A stretch of 54,572 nt of DNA from JANQGH01 sp039177555 (GTDB taxonomy: Bacteria > Pseudomonadota > Alphaproteobacteria > DSM-16000 > Inquilinaceae), in the NCBI GenBank assembly GCA_039177555.1, contig JBCDFV010000028.1, positions 1-54,572 on the forward strand, read 5' to 3'. Both the position numbers and the translations under genes were made by a program. Positions 15,003-23,079 of this stretch are shown here, piece after piece (positions within the stretch are counted from its first letter, which is position 1; each line of letters starts with the position of its first letter). The notes under the pieces are model-generated. The model made no database searches. It saw nothing but the letters and a program-made list of their open reading frames with translations, and was not told the DNA's origin.

Positions 15003-16100
15003 GTGAACACATCAGCCGCCAATGCGCTACCCGACCCGACGGCCCTGCATGACTGGCTGGCGACCGAGGCCGCGCGCTCGCCCTCCGTCCCCGCCCTGCT
15101 GGCGGGCGTGTGCAACAGGGCGATTGAAGGCGGCCTGCGATTGTCGGCGGCCAGCCTTGAGGTCGCGGCGCTCAATCCCCTGCTCGCCCGCATCACCGTC
15201 GACTGGAGCGCCGAGACCGGCCGGGCGGCGGAACGGTTCGTCTTTCACACCGGGTTGGGCGCCAGCCTGCCCGGTCTCGCGGATGGCGGCGGACCTGCCG
15301 AGCCGGGGCTGGTAACGCCGCTGACCTTCAGCGACGGCAGCCGGCACATCCTGCAATGGTCGGGCACAGAGCCAGCCGAGCGACCCTTGTTCGAAGACTT
15401 GGCCGCCCGACTGGCGACGCCGCTAGAGGTGCTAGTCCAGCGCGAGACCTTGTCGGTGGTGGCCGAAACCTATCTCGGCCGACGCAGCGCTGCGCGCGTC
15501 CTGGAAGGCGCGATGACACGGGGTGCGGGCGAAACCATCGACGCGGTCCTGTGGGTATCGGACATTCGGGGTTTCACCGAATTGTCGGGCCGGCTGCCCG
15601 GCGATCAGGTCATCGCGCTGTTGAACGCTTATTTCGAACGCCAGGCGGGGCCGATCAAGGCGTTCGGCGGCGAGGTCCTGAAGTTCATCGGCGACGGGTT
15701 GCTGGCGATCTTCCCGACCCTGGACGACCCGCGTGCCGCCGCGGACAGGGCGCTAAAGGCCGTGCGATCGGCACGCGGCGCGATCGATACCGACCGCGAA
15801 CGGCGCCGCGCCGCCGGTGTGCCCGACCCGGAATTCGGCGTCGCGCTGCATGTCGGGCCGGTCATCTACGGCAATATCGGCGCGCCGGACCGGCTGGACT
15901 TCACCGTGATCGGCCCGACCGTCAATCATGCCAGCCGATTGGAGGGGCAATGCAAGCGGCTGGGTGTTCCGGTGTTGCTGTCGCGGCAGCTTGCCGATTT
16001 GGTCAGCGAGCCGATGCACGCCCTGCCCGCCGTAAAGCTTGAGGGCATCGACCGGCCGGTCGAGATCGCCACGTTGCCCGAATATGCGCCAGGGCCCTAA
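15003..16100 (+). CDS. Class III adenylate/guanylate cyclase (soluble)
   Basis: A 365-residue cyclase. The catalytic domain spans about 180-360: metal Asp187 (VSDIRGFTELSG), Lys227 and metal Asp231 (EVLKFIGDG), Asp299 (LDF), Asn308 and Arg312 (GPTVNHASRLEG). The Lys-Asp pair favours ATP over GTP, so cAMP synthesis is likely. Residues 1-170 form an N-terminal region without membrane segments (a DWL...GLRLS opening, then RFVFHTGLG). I do not recognise a named domain in it; it resembles the sensory halves of alphaproteobacterial soluble cyclases. The start is GTG. The gene is divergent from arsR across an 80-base gap that holds the GTAAG repeats. Confidence 0.92.
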   Translation: MNTSAANALPDPTALHDWLATEAARSPSVPALLAGVCNRAIEGGLRLSAASLEVAALNPLLARITVDWSAETGRAAERFVFHTGLGASLPGLADGGGPAEPGLVTPLTFSDGSRHILQWSGTEPAERPLFEDLAARLATPLEVLVQRETLSVVAETYLGRRSAARVLEGAMTRGAGETIDAVLWVSDIRGFTELSGRLPGDQVIALLNAYFERQAGPIKAFGGEVLKFIGDGLLAIFPTLDDPRAAADRALKAVRSARGAIDTDRERRRAAGVPDPEFGVALHVGPVIYGNIGAPDRLDFTVIGPTVNHASRLEGQCKRLGVPVLLSRQLADLVSEPMHALPAVKLEGIDRPVEIATLPEYAPGP

Positions 16101-16135
16101 GCCTCCGAGAACCTCCGATTCGATGGTCCCACGTC

Positions 16136-17287
16136 ATGCCAATCCACTTCTCCGCCGAAGAACTTGCCGACCGACGAGCCCGCACCTGCCGTTCGATGAC
16201 CGACCATGGGTTCGACGCGTTGCTGCTGTTTCGCCAGGAAAGCCTCTATTACCTGACCGGCTACGACACGTTCGGCTATGTCTATTTCCAGTGCCTGGTG
16301 CTGACCGCCGACGGCGGCATGACCCTGCTGACCAGGGCGCCGGATCGGCGACAAGCGCACTTCACCTCGGTGATCGAGGATGTTCGGGTTTGGACCGACC
16401 GGGCCGGCGCGAACCCGGTCGACGATCTCAGAGACATTCTCGTGGAAATGGGCTTGCGCGACGCGCGCCTGGGCGTTGAATGGGACGCCTATGGCCTTAC
16501 CGCCGCGCTGGGTTTTCGGCTGCTGGAAGGCTTGGCCGACCTGGCCAGCACCGAGGGCGCCTCGTCCCTGGTCAGTCGGCTGCGGCTGGTAAAGAGCGAC
16601 GCCGAACTCGCCTATGTCCGTCGGGCGGCCGAACTGGTCGACCAGGCCTACGACAAGGCCGTGGACGCAACCCATGCCGGCGCCTTCGAAGGCGACATCC
16701 TGGCCGAGTTGCAAGGGGCGGTCTGGCGTGGCGGCGGCGACGATCCTGCCAACGAACACATCATCGGGTCGGGCCCCGGCGCCTTGATGTGCCGCTACTT
16801 CACGGGCCGGCGCCACCTCGATCCGGACGACCAATTGATGCTGGAGATCGCCGGCACCTACAGGCACTACCACGCCTGTTTGATGCGCACGGTTCGGGTC
16901 GGCGCACCACCCGCGCGGCAGGTCGCCATGCACCAGGCCGCGGTAGATGCTCTCCATGCGGCGATGAACGCGCTAAGACCCGGCCAGCCGATCGGGGCCG
17001 TGTTCGACGCCCATGCCGACACGCTGGACCGGGCCGGGTTCGGGGAGCATCGCATGAACGCCTGCGGCTATTCCCTGGGCACCACCTTCGCGCCGAACTG
17101 GATGGACTGGCCCATGCTCTATCACGGCAACCCGGTCGAGGCGGCGCCGGGCATGGTGTTCTTCATCCACATCATCCTGTTCGACAGCGATGCGGGACTT
17201 GCCGCCACGAGCGGCCATACGGTTCTGGTGACCGACACCGGGTGCGAGCCCTTGACCAAGTCCACCGTCGATCTGATCGTCAAGTAG
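16136..17287 (+). CDS. M24 family protein, creatinase/ectoine-hydrolase (DoeA)-like, metal site absent
   Basis: A 383-residue pita-bread-fold protein. The N-terminal creatinase domain (to about residue 150) includes GFDALLLFRQESLYYLTGYDTFGY, and the C-terminal M24 domain includes EHIIGSGPGALMCRYFTGRR. The residues that bind two metals in aminopeptidases are replaced: the DxG...D strand reads LEIAGTYRHYHACLMRT, and the His of the GHGxG motif is Tyr in CGYSLGTTFAPNW. This is the pattern of metal-free creatinase and ectoine hydrolase DoeA/EutD. It is therefore more likely a C-N hydrolase of a small amidine or cyclic amide than a peptidase. It starts 35 bases after the cyclase and converges with a TRAP operon. 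Confidence 0.83.
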   Translation: MPIHFSAEELADRRARTCRSMTDHGFDALLLFRQESLYYLTGYDTFGYVYFQCLVLTADGGMTLLTRAPDRRQAHFTSVIEDVRVWTDRAGANPVDDLRDILVEMGLRDARLGVEWDAYGLTAALGFRLLEGLADLASTEGASSLVSRLRLVKSDAELAYVRRAAELVDQAYDKAVDATHAGAFEGDILAELQGAVWRGGGDDPANEHIIGSGPGALMCRYFTGRRHLDPDDQLMLEIAGTYRHYHACLMRTVRVGAPPARQVAMHQAAVDALHAAMNALRPGQPIGAVFDAHADTLDRAGFGEHRMNACGYSLGTTFAPNWMDWPMLYHGNPVEAAPGMVFFIHIILFDSDAGLAATSGHTVLVTDTGCEPLTKSTVDLIVK

Positions 17288-17290
17288 TCC

Positions 17291-18607
17291 TCAGCCCAAC
17301 CGACCCGGCAGCCACAGCGCGATCTCCGGCAGCAGCAGGATAAGCGCAATCGCGGCGAGGAAGGCGATCAGGAACGGCAGCACGCCGGCATAGATCCGCC
17401 CGATCGGAATGTCGGGCGCCACACCGCGCACGATGAAGACGTTCATGCCGACCGGCGGCGTGATCAGCCCCATCTCCACGGTCATCACCAGCAGGATGCC
17501 GAACCAGATGCCGGTTTCGACGGCGCCCATGCCGAAATCCAGGGTCATCAGCACGGGAAAGAAGACCGGCACGGTCAGAAGGACGATGCCCAGGCTGTCC
17601 ATGAAACAGCCGAGCACCATCAGTACGAGCAGCATCAGCAGCAGAATGGTGATCGGCGCCAGTCCCGACTGGCTGGTCAAGGCGCTGAGCGCCTGGGTGA
17701 TGCCCGTAACGGTCAGAAACGTGGAGAACAGGCTGGAGCCGAAGATGATCAGAAAGATCATGGCGGTGGTCACCGACGCCTCCAACAGGCATTCGATCAG
17801 GATCTTGGCGGTGAAGCGCCGGCGCGCGAGGCCGATCAGAAACGTGCCAAACGCGCCGATACCGGCCGATTCCGTCGGCGTGAAGAAGCCGGTGTAGATG
17901 CCGCCGATGACCAGCAAGACCAGCAGCAGAACCGCCCATATGCCGGCCAGGGCCTGCAAGCGCTGGCGCCAAGGAAGCCGGTCCGATCGCGGCGCGGTGC
18001 TGGGTCGTAGACGGGCCCAGACCCAGATCGTGACCATGAACAGGGCGGTCAGCAGGATGCCCGGCAACAGGCCTGCGGCGAACAGGGCGCCGACCGACTG
18101 CTCGGTCAAGATCGCGTAGATCACCAGACTGACGGAAGGCGGGATCAGGATGCCGATCGTGCCGCCCGCCGCGACCGCGCCCGACGAGAGCCGGTTGTCA
18201 TAGCCATAGCGGGTCATCTCCTTCAGCGACACGCCGCCCATGGTCGCCGCGGTCGCCAGCGACGAGCCGCAGATGGTCGAAAAGCCGGCGCAGCCGGCAA
18301 CCGTGCCCATGGCCAGCCCGCCACGCCGATGCCCGGTCATGGCATTGGCCGCGTCATAGAGCTCACGCGCCAGCCCCGTACGCGCGGCGAACGCGCCCAT
18401 CAGCACGAACAGCGGCACGACGGACAGCGCGTACGCGGTTGAGGCAAACGGGACAGCGCCAAGCTGAAACGCGGCAGCCCGCCAGCCCTGGATCACCAAG
18501 ATGCCGCCGATCGCCGCGACCAGCATCGACACCGCAACCGGTACCCTGAACCCGATCAGGACGAACAGCAGGATGGTAAACAGAATGCCGATGACCAGGG
18601 GCGTCAT
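17291..18607 (-). CDS. TRAP transporter large permease (DctM family), first TRAP locus
   Basis: A 438-residue DctM/SiaM-type protein with about a dozen membrane helices, beginning MTPLVIGILFTILLFVLIGFRVP. Family marks are SVVPLFVLMGAFAARTGLARELYDAANAM, GSSLATAATMG, GGTIGILIPPSV, GFFTPTESAGIGAFG and LITPPVGMNVFIV. It is the ion-coupled channel subunit that takes substrate from the binding protein. The start was set at 18607, where ATGA overlaps the small-permease stop; a longer frame exists but lacks support. It is the last gene of the operon and ends 3 bases from the convergent M24 gene. Confidence 0.95.
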   Translation of the reverse strand: MTPLVIGILFTILLFVLIGFRVPVAVSMLVAAIGGILVIQGWRAAAFQLGAVPFASTAYALSVVPLFVLMGAFAARTGLARELYDAANAMTGHRRGGLAMGTVAGCAGFSTICGSSLATAATMGGVSLKEMTRYGYDNRLSSGAVAAGGTIGILIPPSVSLVIYAILTEQSVGALFAAGLLPGILLTALFMVTIWVWARLRPSTAPRSDRLPWRQRLQALAGIWAVLLLVLLVIGGIYTGFFTPTESAGIGAFGTFLIGLARRRFTAKILIECLLEASVTTAMIFLIIFGSSLFSTFLTVTGITQALSALTSQSGLAPITILLLMLLVLMVLGCFMDSLGIVLLTVPVFFPVLMTLDFGMGAVETGIWFGILLVMTVEMGLITPPVGMNVFIVRGVAPDIPIGRIYAGVLPFLIAFLAAIALILLLPEIALWLPGRLG

Positions 18608-19122
18608 GCGGTCCGCCCGGGCTTCGGTGCGAGCATGCCCAATGCGATGCCCCCCTGTCGGACGGCCATCAACGCCACGACCGGAACGCACAGGGCCGCA
18701 CCGGCCAGAAGAGGGATCCAGAACACGATCTCTGGCATGCCGAGATCGACCGTGATGTCGCCACGCCTAAGCGCATTGGCGGCGCGACCCCACGAGGCCC
18801 AGACAAGCAGCGCCATGACCAGCCCGGCGAGGACTAGGCCAAGGGCGATGATCGCGGCCCTCAGCCGGTCCGGCAGCCGGTCGGTAAACAGCTCCACCGC
18901 GACATGTCCGCCGGTCCAGAACGCGTACGGCATGGCGAGCGCCACAAGGACGCGCATGCCCAAGGTCACCAGTTCGAAGGCGCCCGGAATGGCCAGGCCC
19001 GCCTGGCGCAGGACAACGTCGATAACGGTAACGAGCACCATCAAGAGCGCCAGCGCCACGGCGCCGACCAGCGCCATGGCCCGCGTTGTCCAGGCGGTTG
19101 CCCGTTCCGCGGCCGCCAGCAT
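18604..19122 (-). CDS. TRAP transporter small permease (DctQ family), first TRAP locus
   Basis: A 172-residue four-helix membrane protein of the DctQ type. The helices run near residues 15-40, 50-70, 90-115 and 135-155, with the family segment WTGGHVAVELFTDRLPDRLR between the second and third. It pairs with the large permease in the inner membrane, and the two genes overlap by four bases. It begins 29 bases after the binding-protein stop. The substrate is not shown by the sequence; DctPQM systems usually carry organic acids. Confidence 0.93.
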   Translation of the reverse strand: MLAAAERATAWTTRAMALVGAVALALLMVLVTVIDVVLRQAGLAIPGAFELVTLGMRVLVALAMPYAFWTGGHVAVELFTDRLPDRLRAAIIALGLVLAGLVMALLVWASWGRAANALRRGDITVDLGMPEIVFWIPLLAGAALCVPVVALMAVRQGGIALGMLAPKPGRTA

Positions 19123-19151
19123 TGTGTCTTCGGTCAGAGGGGTGCGGTCGC

Positions 19152-20162
19152 TTACTCAGCGGCGATTGCCTGGATGCGCGCGTAGACCTCGCGCGCGGGG
19201 TGCCCTTCAGCCTCCAGGCCATCGAGATAGGCTGCGATCGCGGCATCCACGGGCTGCCGCCAGGACGCGAGCTCCTCTGCGGGAATGACGGTGATTTGGT
19301 TGCCTAACTCCAGCACGTAGTCGCGGCCGCGCTGGTCTTCCTCGTCCCATGACCGGCCAACGGCGATCGCCTCGTCCATGCCGGAATTGTCCAGGATCAC
19401 CTGCTGCAGATCCTCCGGCAGGTCGTCGAACACCTGCTGGTTCATGATCATGTAGAAGGTCAGGGTGTAGAGCGGCAATTCGGTGTGGTAGCTGACCTGT
19501 TCGCCCAGGCGCAGACCCTTCATCGCCTCATACGGGAAGGCCACACCGTCCAGCACGCCGGTTTCCAAATTCTCGTAAACCTGCGGTGCCGGCACACCAA
19601 CGGGATCGGCACCCCAGGCCGTCAGCATTTCGCGCACGGGCGCCGATGGAAAGCGGATGCGCAGACCGTCAAGGTCGCCGGGCGCGGTCACCGGCGCCTC
19701 GCGGGTGTGCACGCCGGCAGGCGAATGGGTGTGGATGTAAAGCGGCACGACGCCGTCGAACTCGTCGTCCAACACACCCTCGTCAAGCAAGGTCATGGCG
19801 ACGCGGCTCGCCTGTTCCGCGCTTTGGAATTCGAACGGCAGTTCCATCAGCGACAGCATCGGAAACCGGCCGGGCTGGATCGCCGGCAGTCCCCAACCGA
19901 TGTCCGCCACCCCCGCCTCGACACCGTCATAGATGTCGGCGATGCCCAGCAACTGACCGGCGGGAAAGACCTCGATCGCGATCCGCCCGTCCGACTGATC
20001 TTCAATCCGCTGGACCCAGTCCGGGATCACGTTGGCGGCCTGGTTGTGGGTCGGCGGCAAATAGTGCGCCAGGCGCAGGGTGTACTCTTGCGCCAAGGCC
20101 GTGCCGCCAAGGGCCATGAATGTGGCAACGGCCCCCATCAGGCCAACGCGAACCGAACGCAT
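19152..20162 (-). CDS. TRAP transporter periplasmic binding protein (DctP family), first TRAP locus
   Basis: A 336-residue extracytoplasmic binding protein. A Sec signal peptide (about 24 residues, ending TALAQ-EY) precedes the DctP fold: LRLAHYLPPTHNQ, RIAIEVFPAGQLLGIADIYDGVEAGVADIGW, PGDLDGLRIRFPSAPVREMLTAWGADPVGVP (with the Arg that usually binds the substrate carboxylate) and GVLDGVAFPYEAMKG. The start at 20162 follows GGGAGGA by a few bases; the frame is open further upstream without support. It leads the dctPQM operon. The conserved Arg suggests a carboxylate ligand. Confidence 0.93.
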   Translation of the reverse strand: MRSVRVGLMGAVATFMALGGTALAQEYTLRLAHYLPPTHNQAANVIPDWVQRIEDQSDGRIAIEVFPAGQLLGIADIYDGVEAGVADIGWGLPAIQPGRFPMLSLMELPFEFQSAEQASRVAMTLLDEGVLDDEFDGVVPLYIHTHSPAGVHTREAPVTAPGDLDGLRIRFPSAPVREMLTAWGADPVGVPAPQVYENLETGVLDGVAFPYEAMKGLRLGEQVSYHTELPLYTLTFYMIMNQQVFDDLPEDLQQVILDNSGMDEAIAVGRSWDEEDQRGRDYVLELGNQITVIPAEELASWRQPVDAAIAAYLDGLEAEGHPAREVYARIQAIAAE

Positions 20163-20311
20163 GATAATCCTCCCTCGATTTCGACTGGCTTCGACGCAAG
20201 TTTCGCGCCGGCTTCGCACCAGTGTAGGCCAGCGCAGCGCACCACCCAAGGCGCTTTGCGCAACCAAGAACGATACGAGACAGAGTCCGCAAGCGCATGA
20301 ATCCACTTGCT

Positions 20312-20327
20312 ACAAAAACGTTTTTGT
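20312..20327. promoter_or_regulatory. Perfect 16-bp palindrome, LacI-type operator candidate
   Basis: ACAAAAACGTTTTTGT reads identically on both strands. It has the central CG and A-tract/T-tract arms typical of LacI/GalR-family operators. It lies 75 bases before the sugar-binding protein start, in the divergent gap shared with the first TRAP operon. No LacI-family gene was found in the window, so the regulator would be encoded elsewhere. Confidence 0.65.
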
Positions 20328-20401
20328 TTCAGTCTTCAGGCCACACGCGAACCAATCTTGCGGACCAACGGTTCTGCAAGGGCATATCGGGGAGGAAGGC
20401 G

Positions 20402-21472
20402 ATGAAACACGGTCTTGGGCGTGCAACCAGACGCCAAGTCTTGGGCACCATGGGCTTGGTTGGCGCGGGTGCGGCGGCAAACCTCTATCTGCCACGTCGG
20501 GCTCGCGCCCAGGTCAGCACGGCGGAATCTCTGATCCTGACCGACGAAGAGGTGGCGGAAATCAGGGGGCGTGGCCTGCGCCTGGGCTTCAACATGAACC
20601 ACCGCACCGACGACTTCATCAACTCGGTGGTCGAAGGCGGTGAACTGGCAGCCAGCGAGTACGACATCGACCTGTTGATCAGCGACGCCAATTTCGACGC
20701 CGCCAAGCAGATTTCGGATATCGAATCCCTGCTGCAGCAGCAGGTCGACGGCATCTTCATGATCGCGGTCGACAGCGACTCGATCTCGTCGGCCATTCGC
20801 CAGGCCAACCGCCAAGACGTGCCGGTAGTCGTCGTCGGCGGCCCGCCGAGCCGTGGCGATGTGCTGTCGGTCATGAATTCCGCGTCCTACGAGGGCTGCT
20901 TCCAAGGCACACAGGCGTTGCTGGACGCCCTCGGCGGCGGTGCCGGCAAGCGTATCGGCGTGATCTCGATCCCGCTGGGCCTGCAGACCATTCGCGACCG
21001 CGAGCAGGGCTCGATCGACGCCATCGAACAGGCCGGGGCGGAGATGGTTGCCATGCAGGGCGTCTGGAGCCAAGACGAAGCCCTGACCGCTGCTCAGAAC
21101 ATCATCCAGGCAAACCCAGATCTGGACGGCATCTTCGCCAATTGGAGTCGAGCCATTCCGGGCGCCTGGCGGGCCATCGAGGAATCCGACCGCGAGATCC
21201 TGCTGTGTGGCTATGATGCCGAACGCGATGGCATGCAGGCGCTCCATTCCGGCGAACCTGCCTTGCAGAACGGACAACCAATCCTGCGCGCGCTTTCCGG
21301 CCAGCAAGGCATCCTGACCGGACGCGCGGGCATCGATGCGCTATGCAAGAACGCGTTGGGTGAGACGGTGCAGCCCGATATTCTGGTACCGACCGTTCTC
21401 GTGACCCACGATAATGTCGAGGAGATGTGGAATCGGCTCTATCCGGACGCCGATCCTCCCTGGGCGGGTTGA
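20402..21472 (+). CDS. Sugar ABC transporter substrate-binding protein (type I, RbsB-like), Tat signal
   Basis: A 356-residue type I periplasmic binding protein. The N-terminus carries twin arginines (RATRRQVLGTMG, Arg10-Arg11) and a hydrophobic stretch to about residue 36, a Tat signal, so it is probably exported folded. The body shows the RbsB pattern: LGFNMNHRTDDFINSV, DIESLLQQQVDGIFMIAVDSDSI, VPVVVVGGPPS and NPDLDGIFANWSRA. The ATG at 20402 follows GGGGAGGAAGG; the frame runs 35 codons further up, across the promoter, without a ribosome site. It is the first gene of the binding protein-ATPase-permease operon. Pentoses, polyols or similar sugars are typical ligands; the specific one is unknown. 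Confidence 0.92.
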   Translation: MKHGLGRATRRQVLGTMGLVGAGAAANLYLPRRARAQVSTAESLILTDEEVAEIRGRGLRLGFNMNHRTDDFINSVVEGGELAASEYDIDLLISDANFDAAKQISDIESLLQQQVDGIFMIAVDSDSISSAIRQANRQDVPVVVVGGPPSRGDVLSVMNSASYEGCFQGTQALLDALGGGAGKRIGVISIPLGLQTIRDREQGSIDAIEQAGAEMVAMQGVWSQDEALTAAQNIIQANPDLDGIFANWSRAIPGAWRAIEESDREILLCGYDAERDGMQALHSGEPALQNGQPILRALSGQQGILTGRAGIDALCKNALGETVQPDILVPTVLVTHDNVEEMWNRLYPDADPPWAG

Positions 21473-21496
21473 GCCAAGCCGACCTTGCCACCTGAA

Positions 21497-21529
21497 CCGG
21501 CGGCGGAACCAAACGGTGTCCGCCGCCGG
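21497..21529 (+). promoter_or_regulatory. Intra-operon stem-loop between binding protein and ATPase genes
   Basis: CCGGCGGCGGA and TCCGCCGCCGG form a perfect 11-bp stem around an 11-base loop, 25 bases after the binding-protein stop. Such hairpins often protect the upstream mRNA or attenuate downstream expression, so that binding protein exceeds ATPase. A short CCCCCTTT follows, which could also make it a partial terminator. Confidence 0.6.
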
Positions 21530-21543
21530 CCCCCTTTCCCTCA

Positions 21544-23079
21544 ATGGGGCCGCGCGTGACCAAAGCCGTCGTCTCGTTTGAAGGCATCGTTAAGCGGTTC
21601 CCCGGCGTGACGGCGCTCGACGGTGTCAGCTTTGACGTCTCGGCCGGCGAGGTGCATGCGCTGATCGGCGAGAACGGTGCCGGCAAGTCCACCTTGATGA
21701 AGATCCTGGCCGGCGCCTATCGAGCCGACGAGGGTACCGTTCGGATCGACGGGCACCAAGTGCAGATCCACGGGCCCGAGGCGGGGCGTTCGCTCGGCGT
21801 ACGCATGATCTATCAAGAGCTGACGATCCTGCCGAACCTGGATGTCGGTCGCAACATCCTGCTTGGGCGCGAACCGACCAGGCGCGGACTGGTGGACTGG
21901 CGCGCGCTTTACCGCCAGGCGCAAGCGATCCTGACGGAGCTGGGTCTCGACATTGACGCGCGGACCATGGTCGAAGACCTGGCGATCGGCGAGCAGCAGA
22001 TGGTGGAGATCGCCCGTGCGCTGGTCGGCAATCCGAAGATTATCGTGCTGGACGAGCCGACCTCGTCCCTGACACGGTCGGAAGAAGAAGCGCTTTTCGA
22101 CCTGGTCCGCCGCCTGAAGGAGCGCGGCGTGGCGATCCTGTACATCTCCCACCGTATGGAAGAGATCTTCTTGCTCGCCGACCGGGTGACCGTTTTGCGG
22201 GACGGGCAATGGGTCGCCACCAAGCCCATCGGCGACGTTACCGAGCAGGACTTAATCGCCCTGATGGTCGGTCGGGACATCGACACCAGCGCCAAGGCGC
22301 CGGCCCATGACGCCGCGCCGGTGGTGCTGGAGGTGCGCGACTTGCAGGCGGGCCCGAGGGTGCGCAGCGTCAGCTTCGCGGTCGAGGCGGGCGAGGTCCT
22401 GGGCTTCTCCGGGCTGGTCGGGTCGGGCCGGACCGAGACGGCCTTGGCGGTTTTCGGGGCGGAGCCCCACAGCGCCGGTGAGATCCTGCTGAACGGGGAC
22501 AGGCGAACCGTTCACACGCCGCGCGACGCCATTGCTTCAGGCATTCTCTACGTACCGGAGGACCGCAAGGGCCTGGGTCTCGTCTTGATCCACACGGTTG
22601 CCGAAAACCTGGCTCTCCCGTCCCTGCCCCGCTTCGAAACGCGCGGCCTGCTGGACCGGAAGGGGGAACGGCGGTTCGTTGCCGAATGGGTCGAAAAGCT
22701 GGGCGTCCGCACGCCCTCGCCCGATCAGCAGATCGAATTCCTGTCCGGCGGCAATCAGCAGAAGGTCGTACTCGCCAAGTGGCTGGCGCTCGGCCCGAAG
22801 GTTCTGATCCTGGATGAGCCGACCCGTGGCATCGATGTCGGGGCGAAGGCGGAGGTGTTCCGCCTTATCCGGGAGATTGCCGCTCAAGGCGTGGCGGTCA
22901 TTCTGATTTCGTCGGAACTGCCCGAGATCTTGCGCGAAAGCAACCGCATCGCCGTTTTCCACCAAGGTCGCATCGCCGGCGAGCTTGATGCCGAGGACGC
23001 CAGTGAAGAGGCCGTCATGGCGCTGGCCTTTGGCCAAGACCGCCAGACAGGCCGCCCGCAGATGGACGCATCACCATGA
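21544..23079 (+). CDS. Sugar ABC transporter ATP-binding protein (RbsA-like, two ATPase domains)
   Basis: A 511-residue tandem ATPase of the ribose/xylose/galactose class. Domain 1 has Walker A GENGAGKST, signature IGEQQ and Walker B IIVLDEPTSSL. Domain 2 has the degenerate Walker A GLVGSGRTE usual for this family, signature LSGGNQQKV and LILDEPTRGID. Its length is normal for RbsA/XylG. The start is uncertain: ATG 21544 (MGPRVTKAV) and GTG 21556 (MTKAVVSFEG) are both possible and neither has a strong ribosome site. The stop overlaps the permease start as ATGA. It energises the importer together with the genes on either side. Confidence 0.95.
   Translation: MGPRVTKAVVSFEGIVKRFPGVTALDGVSFDVSAGEVHALIGENGAGKSTLMKILAGAYRADEGTVRIDGHQVQIHGPEAGRSLGVRMIYQELTILPNLDVGRNILLGREPTRRGLVDWRALYRQAQAILTELGLDIDARTMVEDLAIGEQQMVEIARALVGNPKIIVLDEPTSSLTRSEEEALFDLVRRLKERGVAILYISHRMEEIFLLADRVTVLRDGQWVATKPIGDVTEQDLIALMVGRDIDTSAKAPAHDAAPVVLEVRDLQAGPRVRSVSFAVEAGEVLGFSGLVGSGRTETALAVFGAEPHSAGEILLNGDRRTVHTPRDAIASGILYVPEDRKGLGLVLIHTVAENLALPSLPRFETRGLLDRKGERRFVAEWVEKLGVRTPSPDQQIEFLSGGNQQKVVLAKWLALGPKVLILDEPTRGIDVGAKAEVFRLIREIAAQGVAVILISSELPEILRESNRIAVFHQGRIAGELDAEDASEEAVMALAFGQDRQTGRPQMDASP

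Noticed and set aside
15003..20162. A complete ectoine uptake and degradation cluster (TRAP plus DoeA-like protein)
   Set aside because: The M24 gene is convergent with the TRAP operon, not in it. No doeB, doeC, doeD or regulator of that pathway is present, so only a DoeA-like fold is claimed.
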